Notes under the pieces: generated by a model
The model's input: the letters and a program-made list of their open reading frames with translations, nothing else
What the model was told of the DNA's origin: nothing
Databases searched by the model: none
Shown: positions 1 through 11,973 of the stretch, in pieces
Position numbering within the stretch: the first letter of the stretch is position 1
Layout: each line of letters begins with the position of its first letter
Position numbers and translations under genes: made by a program
Assembly: GCF_001761485.1 (NCBI RefSeq)
Contig: NC_090772.1
Coordinates: 62,001-126,000 of the forward strand
Direction of reading: 5' to 3'
Origin: Yarrowia lipolytica
Lineage: Eukaryota; Ascomycota; Dipodascomycetes; Dipodascales
Length of the DNA stretch: 64,000 bases

Positions 1-2620
1 ATACGTCTATATGTTTGTCTACCCTAAGCCGCTTTGCCCTCGTTATGTGATCTTCCCCCTGTTCCCTGGTTTACCCCAAGAAAAAAGGCCGAAGCGGACA
101 GCCTAATACGTCTTGCCTAATAATATCCGCATACGACACATGAGGTGTCCGACCCTGCGACCCAGGCAGACAGCTGCTGTTGACGCCATTTTCCCCTCCT
201 TGTCCTTGTTCGTCCTTTAAGAAGTCGCACTGTACATTCCGTCCAGCCCATATCCGTGGTCTCGGCCCTCCCCCCTTCCCCCCCAATTTTTAGCACTGAC
301 GCTCTTCTCCACACCCTGTCTCAGGTAATTTTGGAGCCCACGGTTCGTCTGGTCTGTGTCTGTGCTTTTTTTTTGCCTCTGTTTTTTTTTTCGCTTTACG
401 GTTTCGGTTTAGACCACACAATGTGTGCATCCAACCCAGTGACGAAAAGTCATAATTCCTAACTGTGATTGAGCTTCCTGGAGCCTTGCCCAGTAGTCGG
501 AAGTACTCTGGGCGCTGAGAATGAGCACAAGCCGTCCGAAAAAATACACACAGCTGAATCCATCTACATCGCTCTCCATCACCGCCCCTCGCACACTTGC
601 ACGGTTGCTCATAGCTCCCAAATTTTTCGATCGCGTGCAGAGTCGTGTGCTTGTGGTCGTAAACTGGCTTTAAATGTACTCTATTTGGAGACATTTTAGT
701 GGCTCACATCAACAAGGTGAAAGGTGGAGTCGAGACGAAATAATCGGACAAAAAGATCGGACAAAAAGATCGGACAAAAAGATCGGACAAAAAGATCGGA
801 CAAAATTATTATTCCACAATAGGGGCGGTGTGATTTCACTGAAATAAACGACACTTGGTCGACAGTCCTATAGAAAACACCTGACCCCCATTGGTCCCAT
901 ATTCTACACCAGTTTCATCGCAATCAAACTTACACCCACTACTGTGACAGCAAAAAGAGAGCACGTGTTACCCTGCAGTCACGTGACCTTTTGAAAATCG
1001 AGTGCAACGTCAAACTCCCAGCGCAAGTCTCAAGTTGTTACTGTACGTTACAGTAGCAGCCGACCATTGCATGCGTACATGCCAGAGGTGCAGGCACCGT
1101 TGTGAGGACAACGGCGGGTGGACGGATTAGGGGGCTGTGGCATTTGGAATATTATCCATCTGGGTCTCGGTAAAATATTGGTGAATAATATCCAGGGATC
1201 GACCAAACACATGAGGCGTTTGTATTGACTCTTTCTTGGGGGCTTATTTTAGAGGTCTCGGCAAATGTATACTGTCGGTACAGTATTGAGCTTTCAGCCT
1301 TGCTATGATTATGCTCTCATCGACCACCGTGCAATTTGCAATGTCCGACCTCCGATGTCCGAGGAATCAGGAAGAAAAAAACGGGTTGGGAAGTTGCTGC
1401 GTTGGTTGGTTGGTTGTGGTTGCCCTGTTGAATGTTCTTTGTTCGCCAATCACGCCGCTGTTTTCACTACAAATGGTATCCTTGTACCGGTACGAGTGCG
1501 CACACGATAGCTAGCTACAAGTAGGTAGCATGGCACTTTTCTCATCCCCACAGGCAGGTCTCCCTGTACTTGGCACTGTCTACAGTAGCCAGTGTGTATT
1601 ATGTGGAGCTATGTCTTAGTTGTACATCCTGTGTGTGTGTGTGTGACTCTGTAAGTTGAAAGTCACGGTTAACATTTCAGCCGGAAAAACCTTTAGAGGA
1701 CCCAGGCAGCGACTTGTATCGCAGAGTCGAGCTATAGCTCTCGAGCTATTGTAATGGCAGCTACGACAGGCGGGTTTTTCTGGAGTCTAAAGAAGTTTGG
1801 CATTTGTAGTGTGTAAATACTGTCATGGCAGTCACAACCCTACCTCAGCCTAAGATCCAAAGAGGAGGCTGTTACAGTGATGCATAGTAGACGTGCCGAC
1901 GGAATGTGAGATACGAGTACCGAATATAGAGTGAAGATACTCGGAGAACGAGAAATGGGGTGGTGTAGGCGATTAGATCTGTCGGATGTTGTACAAGTAT
2001 GTACTGGAACCTCCCAGAACGGTCACATTCCTTCTGCGCGAGTCCTAAATGTTGTCTTGTCTCTCTCTCACTATTGTCCTCAATATGCTGCACCATACAC
2101 AACCAATTCTAGTGCTGCAATCTGATGACAGACGAACAGTATTCGAGAAAGTACAAATAACACTCCATCCAGATAACCTATATATATAAACACGCGAAAC
2201 TGCGACCATTGGCTGCACACACGGCCAATCGACAGTGTGGACACATCTATCTGCGTCCGTGCAGTGGCTCACACTGGATTGTCACAAGTGAACGCAACCG
2301 ACACAACCGAAAACCTAACCTTAGCACTTCCATATTCAGACACAACGCGTTGCGGTCTGGAGTGGCATTGAATGAATTGGTACATGTGGTGCCAAATACC
2401 TTGGTGGATCTCTGATAATTACACAGAAGGTACACAGCACCACATCCTGCTGTAATATGTACGCCCCTTGCACATATTCCGCTCTTACTAAGCATTATCC
2501 ACAGTAACCCTATACTCCCTGATAGACAGTACAAGCTCACACTATACTACATTACCAGTACCTACTCGTACAAGCTACAAGCTACAAGTGCCCGTGCAAT
2601 ACCTAGCTACAAAATCCAAC
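1..2620. other. gene-free left end
   Basis: No convincing gene is seen. All open frames are short, overlap on both strands and lack protein-like composition. The stretch holds a 13-bp tandem repeat (742-806), a short GT run near 1632, and many TACAGTA/GTACTGTAC-type words typical of this genome's intergenic DNA. Confidence 0.6.
742..806. repeat. 13-bp tandem repeat, about 5 units
   Basis: The unit GATCGGACAAAAA is repeated about five times without visible divergence between units. It lies in intergenic DNA, so it is a minisatellite of recent origin. No coding role is seen. Confidence 0.9.
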
Positions 2621-2947
2621 ATGGAATACACACAATATGTCATTCCAGTATCAAGTATACCCTTCTTGATCCGGGTTGCTAGCCCTGCAAATGCCACCGA
2701 AGTCCTGCTCAATGTCTACAGTCTAATCTGCCAGATATTCACAGTATGGGTGACTCAAGGAACCAAATACCATTGGCTGGCACGCGTACCAAGAATCGTG
2801 TCATTCATACATACGTTCCACACCCTCGAAAAGTTCCACATCGCACCAGAAACATCCCCATTGGCGTGGCTTGCAGTTCTCAATCTCATAACAGGAGAAA
2901 TATCGCTGCGGAGATCTAAACGAGCCAACATACCACCACTATCATGA
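2621..2947 (+). CDS. doubtful small hypothetical protein
   Basis: This is a 108-codon ORF starting at an ATG (2621). A longer frame begins further upstream, but the ATG at 2621 is the more plausible start. The predicted protein has a hydrophobic stretch around residues 20-45 and a basic C-terminal end, and no family is recognised. It runs toward the 3' end of the flippase gene (convergent, about 70 bp apart). Codon use is not the strong CGA/CTC bias of the clear genes nearby, so it could be a lowly expressed or species-specific gene, or chance. Confidence 0.3.
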   Translation: MEYTQYVIPVSSIPFLIRVASPANATEVLLNVYSLICQIFTVWVTQGTKYHWLARVPRIVSFIHTFHTLEKFHIAPETSPLAWLAVLNLITGEISLRRSKRANIPPLS

Positions 2948-3018
2948 TACGGGGACAAGTACCATACGTCATATTAATTCTAAGGTCATAATCATTAATG
3001 TACATCATATCATGCTAA

Positions 3019-6000
3019 CTAAAATTTGTTGGAAAAGTCAAACTGGTTGTTGTTGTTGTTGTTGTTGTTGGGGGGAGACTGTCCATATTGAGGATTGGGC
3101 GTGTAGAACTGATCCACTGAGGGAGCAACTCCCGAGCCCATCATCGGGTTGTTGCTGCCCATCTGCGTAGGTGAAGTGGCCATCTGAACGTTGTTGTTCA
3201 CTGGCTGGATTGTGGGTTGGAAAGTGGACTGTTGTGACATCATGGAGAGTCGGTTGGGGTCCGTCTGCATGGCAGCGTTCTGAAGCGCCATCTGGTTGGC
3301 CTGCGTATTGTCCAAGGGGATCGTGTGCATGTGCTCGCCGTTCATGTAGTACGAATCCACGTCGTACATGGACGACTCAATGCCCCGGTTGACGTTGGGG
3401 TTGGGTCGCAGCTGTCCTGGTGACGTCTGGAAGCCTCCCGTGGGAGACATTTGGCCCAAAGGCGCCTGCTGCACATAGCTGGGAGACTGCTGCATGTAGC
3501 TAGCGCCCTGAGGAGACTGTTGCATGTAGCTAGCGCCCTGGGGAGACATGCCCTGAGGAGACATGTTCTGCACAGCAGCCACCTCTTGAGGAGAACCATA
3601 GTGGTCAGGAGTCACTCCAGAGGTGGTAGGGGAGTACGGCTCAGACAGACGAGGGGTCTCGGCGTTTCCATAGGGGGAGTCCTTGTAAGGAGAGTTGAGT
3701 TGATCTCCAAACTTCTGTCCTCCAAACCGATCAGGTCGAGGAGTGGAAGGGTCAAGCATTCCATGGGGCAAATCGAGATCCACCTCGGAGAAGATGGGGT
3801 CCATGTCGTCCTTGTTGTAAGAAGGCACGTAGTTGGGGTTATCGGCAATGAGCTTGGCTCGTCGCTCCAGGTCATCAAAGGCGCCCTTGTGCCACTCCTC
3901 TCGAACAATATCAATGTCCCGAGGTCGGAAGATCTTGTTGAAGGAGAGAACGGCAAAATGGGGAAGCAGAGCTGCCACCACACCAAGCAGAAGAACGGCC
4001 CAGTAGGTGGTGGATCCAAAGACCATGGGAGCAGCCTTGTAGAACTCAATGGAGAAGGTGGAACAGGTGTAGACACCAATCCAGAAGTAGACAAGCAGAA
4101 TCGAAATGGAGAAGATGAGGATCGACACCCAGTCCCATCGGTACTGGTTCATGATGACGTACATGTTGCATGCAATCACACAAATGGACGCCACAGGAAT
4201 ACCCATGAAGAACCGATGATCCATGGCCAGACCATCGGATCGAACCGAAGCGGTGTTGTAGAACATGAGGAAGGGGAAGAAGAAACACACAAGCGACTGG
4301 TACAGGCCATCGACAGTGTATTCGACAAATCGACGCATGCCCCATTCAATACCAAGAATACCACTTCGGTAGAGCTGAGGAACCGCAATGCAAATGTAGT
4401 CGGGCACATCCTGGTCAAGGACACCGAGGAAGATGATCGGCAGAGAAGTGAAGGCCAGGTTGTAGAACATGACAATAGTGTAGTCGTAGAGGTAGGCAGC
4501 ATCAAAGGTATTGAAACATCCGTACCAGAACAGCGTGAACGTGAAAACCAAGTTCTTGTAAAAGAAGTTGGGAATCATTTCAGCCAGACGCTTGTAATCC
4601 CACCGTCCGTGGACCAGCAGTAGTCTGTCCAGGAACCGGAACTGACCAATGGCGTAATCCGAACACATAACGGCCTGACGACCTTCCTCTCCGGCAATAC
4701 CAACTCCGACATCAGCCTCCTGGATCATAGCCACGTCGTTGGCTCCGTCTCCAATAGACAGAGTCATGACTGTAAGAGTGTTCTTCACCAGACGAACGAC
4801 AGCAGCCTTCTGAGCGGGAGAGACTCGACAGCACAGCACAGATCGACACTGTTTGCACAGCAGCAGGAACTGGGTAGAAATCTCCGACTGGAGAGCATAA
4901 GTCAGCGCCTCACCGTCAATGATGACGGCAAAGTTGCCCTTAGGAGGCGAGTGATCGTTCTTCGCAGCCTCAAGCTCCTCATAGCTGCCAGACATGCTAA
5001 AGTACTGAGACAGATACTTCTCGATGGATCGACGAACAGCGGCCTTGGGGGTAGCTCCCTTGGTCGAGTCATTGTCGTCTGTATCAGCTCTGATGACCAG
5101 CAGCTCCATGTCGTTGTTAAGAAGGTTGCAAGAGAAACCAATATTGATGGCGGTCTCGACCTTGTCACCCGTCAAAACCCACAGTTTAATGCCGGCCTTG
5201 GCCAACAGCTCGATGGCTTCGGGCACACCGTCCTGAAGCCGATCCTCAATGGCAGTGCCTCCAATGAGCTCCAGCTCGCATTCAATGCTGGAAGCAACCT
5301 CCTCCATCTTTTCCTCTCGGTCCTCCAGAGAAGCAGAAGCCTCCTCGTGACGCAGGTTCCACTCCTCGTACTCCTTTCGCGACAGTTCTCGCTGAGCAAG
5401 ACACAGAGTTCGAAGACCCTCCTCTGCAAACTCAGAGAGCTGAGCTGCCGTCTCCTGTCGCATTCTTGTCTGCTGGTTGGGCTTGAGACGACTGTAGATG
5501 ACCGAATCAGCACCCTTGCAGAACAGCAGAATCTTGTTGCCGCCCTTGTGAGGCACCTTGACAATGGCAGACATTCGCTTTCGGGTCGAGTTGAACTCCA
5601 GAGTGTTGAGAATCTGGTACTCAGACCGATGACCCTGTCTGTCGACAACAGCTCCTCGCTGAGTTCGGTCAAGGAAGGTGAACCCCATGTCTCGAGCAGT
5701 GGCGACAAGAGCAGCCTCATCGGGAGATTGGGCCTTGAACTCAATTACGTCATCCTTGACCTCGGTGACCACGGAATGACACAGGGCAAGCGCCAACATG
5801 AAATGTCGACACGCCTCTCCCTGGGGACCATCAGAGCCAACATCTCGAGCAAACTCGGACGACACAAACGTCACGTTCTCGTCCTTGAGCTGAGGATTAT
5901 CGTCAATTTTTCGAAGCTCCTTGAGCATGAGCTCTCGATCCTTTGTGATTCGGCCTCGCATCTCTCGAGCCTCCTTGTCCACATCGGCGCCTTGCCGTTT

Positions 6001-8455
6001 CCGCATACCGGCAGTGGCTTCAGTGTATGCCAGACCGTACTCTTTGCCATTGATGGTGGCCTTTTTGAACTCCATAACGTTCTGAGTCAACGTACCAGTC
6101 TTGTCTGAGAAGATGTACTCAATCTGACCGAGATCATCTGAGATATTCCACGACTTTGGTGTACACGGATAATCGATCGGAGCGTAGTACATCTGGACAT
6201 CGGAGTAAATGAAGAATGCCTGGATAGTTTTGACAATTTCAATCGAAATGTAGAGGGAAATAGGAACCAAAGACTGGTACAGAATGAGGGAAGCAAAGAA
6301 AGTGACCAGACCTCCAACAGACGCGTTTCCAGCAATCAAACCAAACTCAAAGACCTTCATCGATGTTCCACTCTTGTCAAAGATGACTCCGTTGACAATA
6401 CCAGAGACGAAACAGATCATGAACAGGAGACCAAAGTTGAGGAAAACCATAACGTTGAGCTCTCGAGACATCTTGGACCGCTTACTGGGAGTCTCACCGG
6501 CGTTGAGCATGATCTTAGTGTCCTCACCGGTGTAAATAACGATACCAATAACCCAGTCAGTGTTTCTGAGCGTGCAGCCTCGCAACAACATGTTGTTGAT
6601 GTTGATGGGCTCCTGGGTGTCCTCCAGAGACTCGTCCTCCTTTCGGTTGAGCCACTTGGCCACACCGTTGTAGGAGTACAAGTTGGGCTGAGGGCCCTCG
6701 GACTCGATTCGGAATCGAGCTCGTTCCAGGTCACGTGAATGCCGAATTCCATCACCGCACTTGAGAGCCTGACGCACCTTGAGGTTGGTCTCACCATCCA
6801 GGTTCTTGGTTTCCACGTAACAGGCACCATCAGAGTCCGAAGTGGACAGAACCACGAGATCGGCAGGCACCTCCACGTCTGGTCGAACACGCACAATGTC
6901 TCCGACTCGCACGTTCTTCCAGTAGTCCGTTTTGAACTTGGCTCGCTCGGGAATAGTGATGAAGGGGTCCATGACCGAGCCGTACTGGGCTCCCAGCGGT
7001 TTCTGGGCCTCTCGTTTGATGGACTCATTGGCCAGATCTGCCTCGCTGGCGAAGGGGTTGTTGTTACCAAAGCCAGACGAAGGCATATCCGACAAGGGAT
7101 AGGCCTGGTTGCCTCGGTTATCTGATGCAATCGAGACGATACTCTCTACGGTTTTGCTGGCGGCCAGCTCCAGGTTGTAGGGCGAGTTGCCCTTGCCGTC
7201 CTTCTCCTTCTTCATCTTCTTTCCCGCGTTGGTCACGGTCCGGGTGCATGCCTTTTTGAATTTTCGCCACAGCGAAATGTGGTCGTCCACGACGTTGTGG
7301 TTGGGCATTTCGCGGAGGATCTGTGTGGGTGTGTTGTTGACGCCCATATCGAGGACTGTTCGTCGCCAATCCTCAATCGCATCTTTGACGGCTGTGATGA
7401 CGATAATCACGATTAGAGGTAGCGTTGCCAGTCCCGGTGACAGCACACCGAAAATGGGGAAGAACTGCGTTAGTATTGGATGTTGAGTGGGAATGTCTGT
7501 TTCGCCTATGACTATAAAGTGACATTGTCTGCGCTGCGCTGACCAGCTGTGCTGCGTGGATGTCTCTTGTGTCCATCCGTCTCTCTATACTCACACCTAA
7601 AATCAAAATGAGCAGGAAATAAATATTGGCCACATTTCGAAACTGGTAAAACAAGTTTTTTGGAATGAAAGTCAATGGCGTGTACTTTGTCGTTCGGATC
7701 TTGTTTCGGGGATAGTCCTCCATAGGGAAACCGGTGTCGGGGTTGACTGCGCTGGGTGGCAATACCTGGTTGAAGTAGATGGTTCTGGGGCCCTTGACAG
7801 GCTTGTCGTTCATCTTTCCCTGGTTTCCACTATGTTGACGAATCGAGTGTTTCCGGTTAAAAATGGACTTGGACCGCTTTGGCCGGCCCTTGGCGTTGTG
7901 TTGTGTGCCCCATCGGTTTCGCTTCATCTTTGTGTTGGACCGTGTGAGCGTCTCAAAGCCCTCGTGGATCCGGTCTCCCAGCTGGTGGAACGGCTTGGAT
8001 AGTCTATTTGAGACCCGCCTCGAGGGGCCCTCATTGGAGTCGTACTCGCCGTCCGCCAGCTCGCTGTCCTCGGCCAGCGTGTCGTCCTCATTGTGTCGGG
8101 TGATGTCGTTGGTGGACGAGAACGGGTTCTGCTTGTCGTCGGGATCGTCGTCCGTGTAGCTCGTGTAATCGTCCAAATACGAGTTGGACGAGTCGTTGTT
8201 GTGGGTGTACACGCGGTTGGTGGTGTTGTTTTTGTTGCTGCTGCTGCGCTCGTCGCGTTTGCTGGGCACGTTGAGCCGCTCCTCGTCCCAGTTGTAGCTC
8301 AGCGCCGGTGAGTTCTGGGGGTCCCGCGTGTACCCTGGAGGGTTACCGCCAATAGGATGCTCATGGGGATGTGTGTGGGTGTGCGCCTTGTTGGGCTTGG
8401 ACACGGACGAGTCCGAATTGTCCTCCGAGTTGTTGAACGATATGTGCGTGGGCAT
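3019..8455 (-). CDS. DNF1: P4-type phospholipid-translocating ATPase (flippase), DNF1/DNF2 type
   Basis: This is a two-exon gene: 8455-7595 (287 codons) and 7464-3019, giving about 1768 residues. The 130-bp intron (7594-7465) has GTGAGT and CTAACGCAG signals. Splicing joins the membrane segment ending ILILG to FFPIFG and restores the conserved first transmembrane hairpin. P4-ATPases move aminophospholipids or lyso-lipids from the outer to the inner leaflet at the plasma membrane or Golgi, usually with a Cdc50/Lem3 partner. Visible hallmarks are the phosphorylation site DKTGT (Asp about 741), the actuator motif DGETNLK, the nucleotide-domain KGADSVIY, the hinge GDGANDV and about ten membrane segments. 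Two NPF motifs occur in the N-terminal region, as in Dnf1/2 endocytic sorting signals. The C-terminal tail is Q/P/N-rich with repeated SPQG units and ends in a poly-Asn run. It is longer than yeast Dnf1 (about 1570), mainly through the tails. DNF1 and DNF2 cannot be told apart here. Confidence 0.93.
7465..7594 (-). other. intron of the flippase gene
   Basis: The 130-nt intron starts GTGAGTAT and ends TACTAACGCAG, with one base between the branch-point CTAAC and the CAG. It lies between codons (phase 0). Reading through it loses the frame within about 70 codons. Confidence 0.9.
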
Positions 8456-11229
8456 CTGTGTTAGGCCTGTTCAGCAAGTGCCGTGGTACGTGTTGTGAGC
8501 GTCTTGGATTTTTTTCGGATACGGTTCGGATTTGCGTGCACACCAAGCTCCGGTATGCATCTGACAGTTTGGCGGAATGTGTCTTTTGGAACCGGTCTTG
8601 TTACCCAGAACCAGGTGGCAATTTAGACACGGGCGAGCGGATTACACGGGTTATTCTTCAGTGGCAAATGTCTCTCAATTTCCATTCCATTCCGTGGTGC
8701 CTCTTCATTGCCACCAGTAAAGAGCTCTCAGCTGCATTTCGGAGATAAACGCTCAGTTGTTCATACTCCTCCCATAGAGGGCGCGGACGACGCGGAATTC
8801 CTGACATCCAACCCTCTCACCGAGTCGGTCTGTCTCCATATTGCCACCCTCCTGCCGCTCAGTATCTCTCTCGGGCATAAAGCCGCAAGACGGGGGCCTC
8901 GAGGGCCAGGTATCCTGCCATACTCACTGTAATCCGTAGCACGTTTCAAGGGCGTCTCAAAGATGACGGCTGTGTAGTCTGCGGTCGGGCTCAAGCTGCG
9001 AAATGGCCCGGTGGAAAAGAAACAATCGTGGTGTGAAAAGAGAAAGTCTGAGCTATACTGGGTCTCTGTCGGCGTTGTCTGTTCAGCCGGAGTGCACTAA
9101 CTCTCATATACTCTTAATACCGCGCACCAGCCACCTGACTCTGAACTCTACCACATAGTGAAGTCCGAGAGGGCATTCCGGCCTAACTATTTGAGTTTAT
9201 CAGTGGTAAAATTTTTGTTGGAGCTAAATAGAGGTATTTGGGACTGTCGGAGGGGTTTGGGGGGCACCGGTAAATACTGATTTTGACAGTGGTTTTAGAC
9301 GTCAGGACAATGGGGACATGGCTAGCACCACATTTCTCGGCATCCAAACGCCCATGTTCCACCTACAAGACGCTCTCGGATCCTCGCATTCGCGCCATAA
9401 GGAGCCAGTGTGCTTCCAGCTGCCATGCAGTGTTCCATGCGCTACACGTGGCGGCTTTGTCCTGGCATCTTTAGGGGTATATATCACGGAGATAGCATGC
9501 AACTTTACCAATCATATTTTGGCGGATGCATTGACTGCCGAAGATCTGATAGCTAGTCTCCAAGTAGCTAGCCGTGGCCCTGGGGGGAATCGGTAGAGGC
9601 GACATGACCCGCCTACCGCAATAGCAACTAGTCAGAACATGTTATATTGCTATACAAACCTTGCTATGATGCTTACTCACAGCGTTTACCCCTCGGCTCT
9701 GCTTCCGCCCCGACCCCTAGCCCTCGGTTAGACTGCTGGCTCAGAAAATGAGCCCCTTCCTTGGCTCTACCTTTGACCGTTGTTGGATCTGCCTCTGCCG
9801 TTGGCATTACGTCATGCAGACAAGCAGTTAGTCAACCTGTGGGCGGTGAGATCATACGTACCCGTGCAAGTACAGTAGTGAGAGTCCACGGCTGAAAGGT
9901 ACGATTTTGGCCTGTGTGGGATGCGTTTGTGGCAATGGAATCTGACTAAGCCAACGAGCCTGAGGTACAGTACGAGTATCAGTTCTTGTATCGTCCGTTC
10001 CACAGTGCTACTGCTTGCGGAAACTTCAATTACGAACATTCCATGGGGCGATTTAGACGCTCCCCGGGCCATGAACACAGCCCCAAAACTGACGAAACGA
10101 GGCAAATGTGTCTCTTGTTCCTCGTTCTGTTTTCCTGATGAGCCGCACTCAGACCCTACAACCTGTAACACGACCGTTTCAACCGTTTCATCGGAAGCTG
10201 CACATTTCAACTCATCCGCATGCAGCCTAACATGGTTTTACGAGACGAGAATGCAGTGCTCGACACGCGTCTGCCGCGCTCGCGCGCAGTGAGTTAATTT
10301 GCCCTGGACTTGACAGAGTGGGAAGTCGACATCAGCAAAGGGAATGCAATCTCGCCGAAGAGAGATAAAAATAGATGATGCAGGGTGAGTGGAGTACCGT
10401 ACGTGTAGGAGCACTCACTCAGATGGCGGAGAAGGGGAGATTGATCTGATAACTTTGTGACACCTCTTCAGGGTCTACCTCCTGTCGTTTCCGCTGGCAC
10501 TAACCAACGTCATGATTCTTTCAGCTGTCAGAAACCAAAAGAAAGTAGCTCGTCTGATCCGTCAGAGTCTGCAAATGACAAACTCATCTAAGCCAATACT
10601 GTACCGTATCGCACCGACGAGTATCGTACATTACTGCGCTTTTCCATAGCCCTCCTCTTTACTTGCATCTACTTGTAGTATTTAGCCTACAGTACAGTAG
10701 AGTTCAATACAGGAACGTCCTTGTGTGTGAGGTCCTCAGACTTCCATAAATAGACCCACGATCTTTCCACATTCCACCCATCTCACCCAACTACAACGTA
10801 CTCTGCGTACTCTACAAATAAAATTGCTCTGTACGATGCTAAATTTAGAACCATTTTGACGATTGGCAACTGCAGTAACATCACAACAATGACCCTCGTC
10901 GTAGATACCCGTATGTAGTGCTGTCTCAATTCATTCCAACAGAATCAGACGCAGAACTGAAATCGAGACTGTGGAGATTCCAAGAGCAACCAAGAGCCCA
11001 ATGGTACAGCAGCAATTTAAAGATTCATAATTCTAGCCAAAATTAGTTCCCTTTTGTCTTGGTAGCCCTTTATCTACCCCACAGTCTTATCATAAGCTGC
11101 TACTGTAGAACGTGAGTGTTGTTTTATAGGGTGGACCTTTGGTGTCCAGATCAGGAAACCAAGGGTTAGGGTGTAAATCCGCATTTTTCACCATGGATTG
11201 GGGCTAATTTACAATTTTTAAAAATTATC
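8456..11229. other. intergenic stretch, no gene seen
   Basis: This is 2.8 kb between the flippase start and the tRNA gene. It contains the flippase promoter side (8456 upward) and scattered short ORFs on both strands that overlap one another. None has a recognisable motif or gene-like codon use. Several TACAGTA and GTACCGTAC words are present around 10,380-10,700. Confidence 0.55.
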
Positions 11230-11301
11230 AGCGATGTGGCGCAGCGGAAGCGCGCAGGGCTCATAACCCTGATGTCCCCGGATCGAAACCGGGCATCGCT
11301 A
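11230..11301 (+). tRNA. initiator tRNA-Met (CAU)
   Basis: This is a 72-nt cloverleaf without intron. The acceptor stem AGCGATG pairs with CATCGCT, the A1-U72 pair is the eukaryotic initiator type, and the anticodon CAT is at 11262-11264. The A box region (TGGCGCAGCGGAAGCG) and the B box (GGATCGAAACC) are intact. The T loop begins ATCGAAA rather than TTCGA, which is diagnostic of cytosolic initiator tRNA. Three GC pairs flank the anticodon loop (GGG/CCC). The sequence closely follows the known yeast initiator. Confidence 0.96.
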
Positions 11302-11311
11302 TTTGTTTTTT
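11302..11311 (+). terminator. RNA polymerase III terminator
   Basis: TTTG followed by six T residues lies directly after the tRNA 3' end, the normal Pol III stop signal. Confidence 0.8.
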
Positions 11312-11973
11312 GGATTACCCAACTTACGCTGTACGTGAGTGTACATACTGCATGTGTTACTGCAGCATGCATCAAATTTTTTTTTTGGCGTCGTCTGTGT
11401 GGGCCCCAAAGTTTTCACTTGTAAGCCTCCAGTTACCCGGCACGTAACCTCACCACTATAGAATGGTAGTTAAAACTCAGGAGACTTTGGAAGTGGAGAG
11501 AGACGATTTCAGCGTTCAGGATTGAAGGGGACGTTGCCACCAACGAACACTGTCCACTAAAACACCGCTAGAGTGTTGGATCCGCCCATTGGCCATACTG
11601 TTACGGCTACATTGGAGTTGTGGCCCATCACGTGCTTTCCCAATACGGCCATAAAGCTTAAAATTGTTACATGAAGATTTTTCCCAAGGCCATTTTTTTC
11701 TGCTTTCTGCAGGTGACGTTCTACATATCCCACAACACAACCATCTTCGACAAACGACCACTCGTTGTTGACGACCTCCAAAACCCCAAAAAAAGACAGA
11801 CAACAATAGATCACCCCCCGCTCGGTATCTATTAGTCTCATAAAATCCAAAAAGCAAAAAAAAATCCAACTTTCTCGCCCCCCGCGCTTTTGTGTCTCTT
11901 AACCACAAAGCCACCCTTTTTTTTCTTAGGAAGTATTCGCTTACGTTTCCTAGTTTAATTTCTGTTCTCAACA
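11312..11973 (+). promoter_or_regulatory. PAB1 upstream region with A-rich and pyrimidine-rich tracts
   Basis: This 660-bp stretch separates the tRNA from the PAB1 start. Its last 200 bases carry several A tracts (about 11779-11793 and 11842-11867) and then C/T-rich stretches, ending TTCTCAACA before the ATG. Poly(A)-binding protein genes in other eukaryotes are known to be repressed by their own product through A-rich 5' leader sequence. The tracts would have this position if the transcript starts upstream of 11780, which is not shown here. Confidence 0.45.

Noticed and set aside
3451-6108. Two plus-strand frames of 385-390 codons inside the flippase
   Set aside because: Both are antisense to the P4-ATPase exon and have no domain. 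The flippase is certain.
9921-10292. Frame with C-x2-C-x9-H-x5-C near 10,100
   Set aside because: The spacing differs from the knuckle family, the frame has a long antisense partner, and composition is not gene-like.
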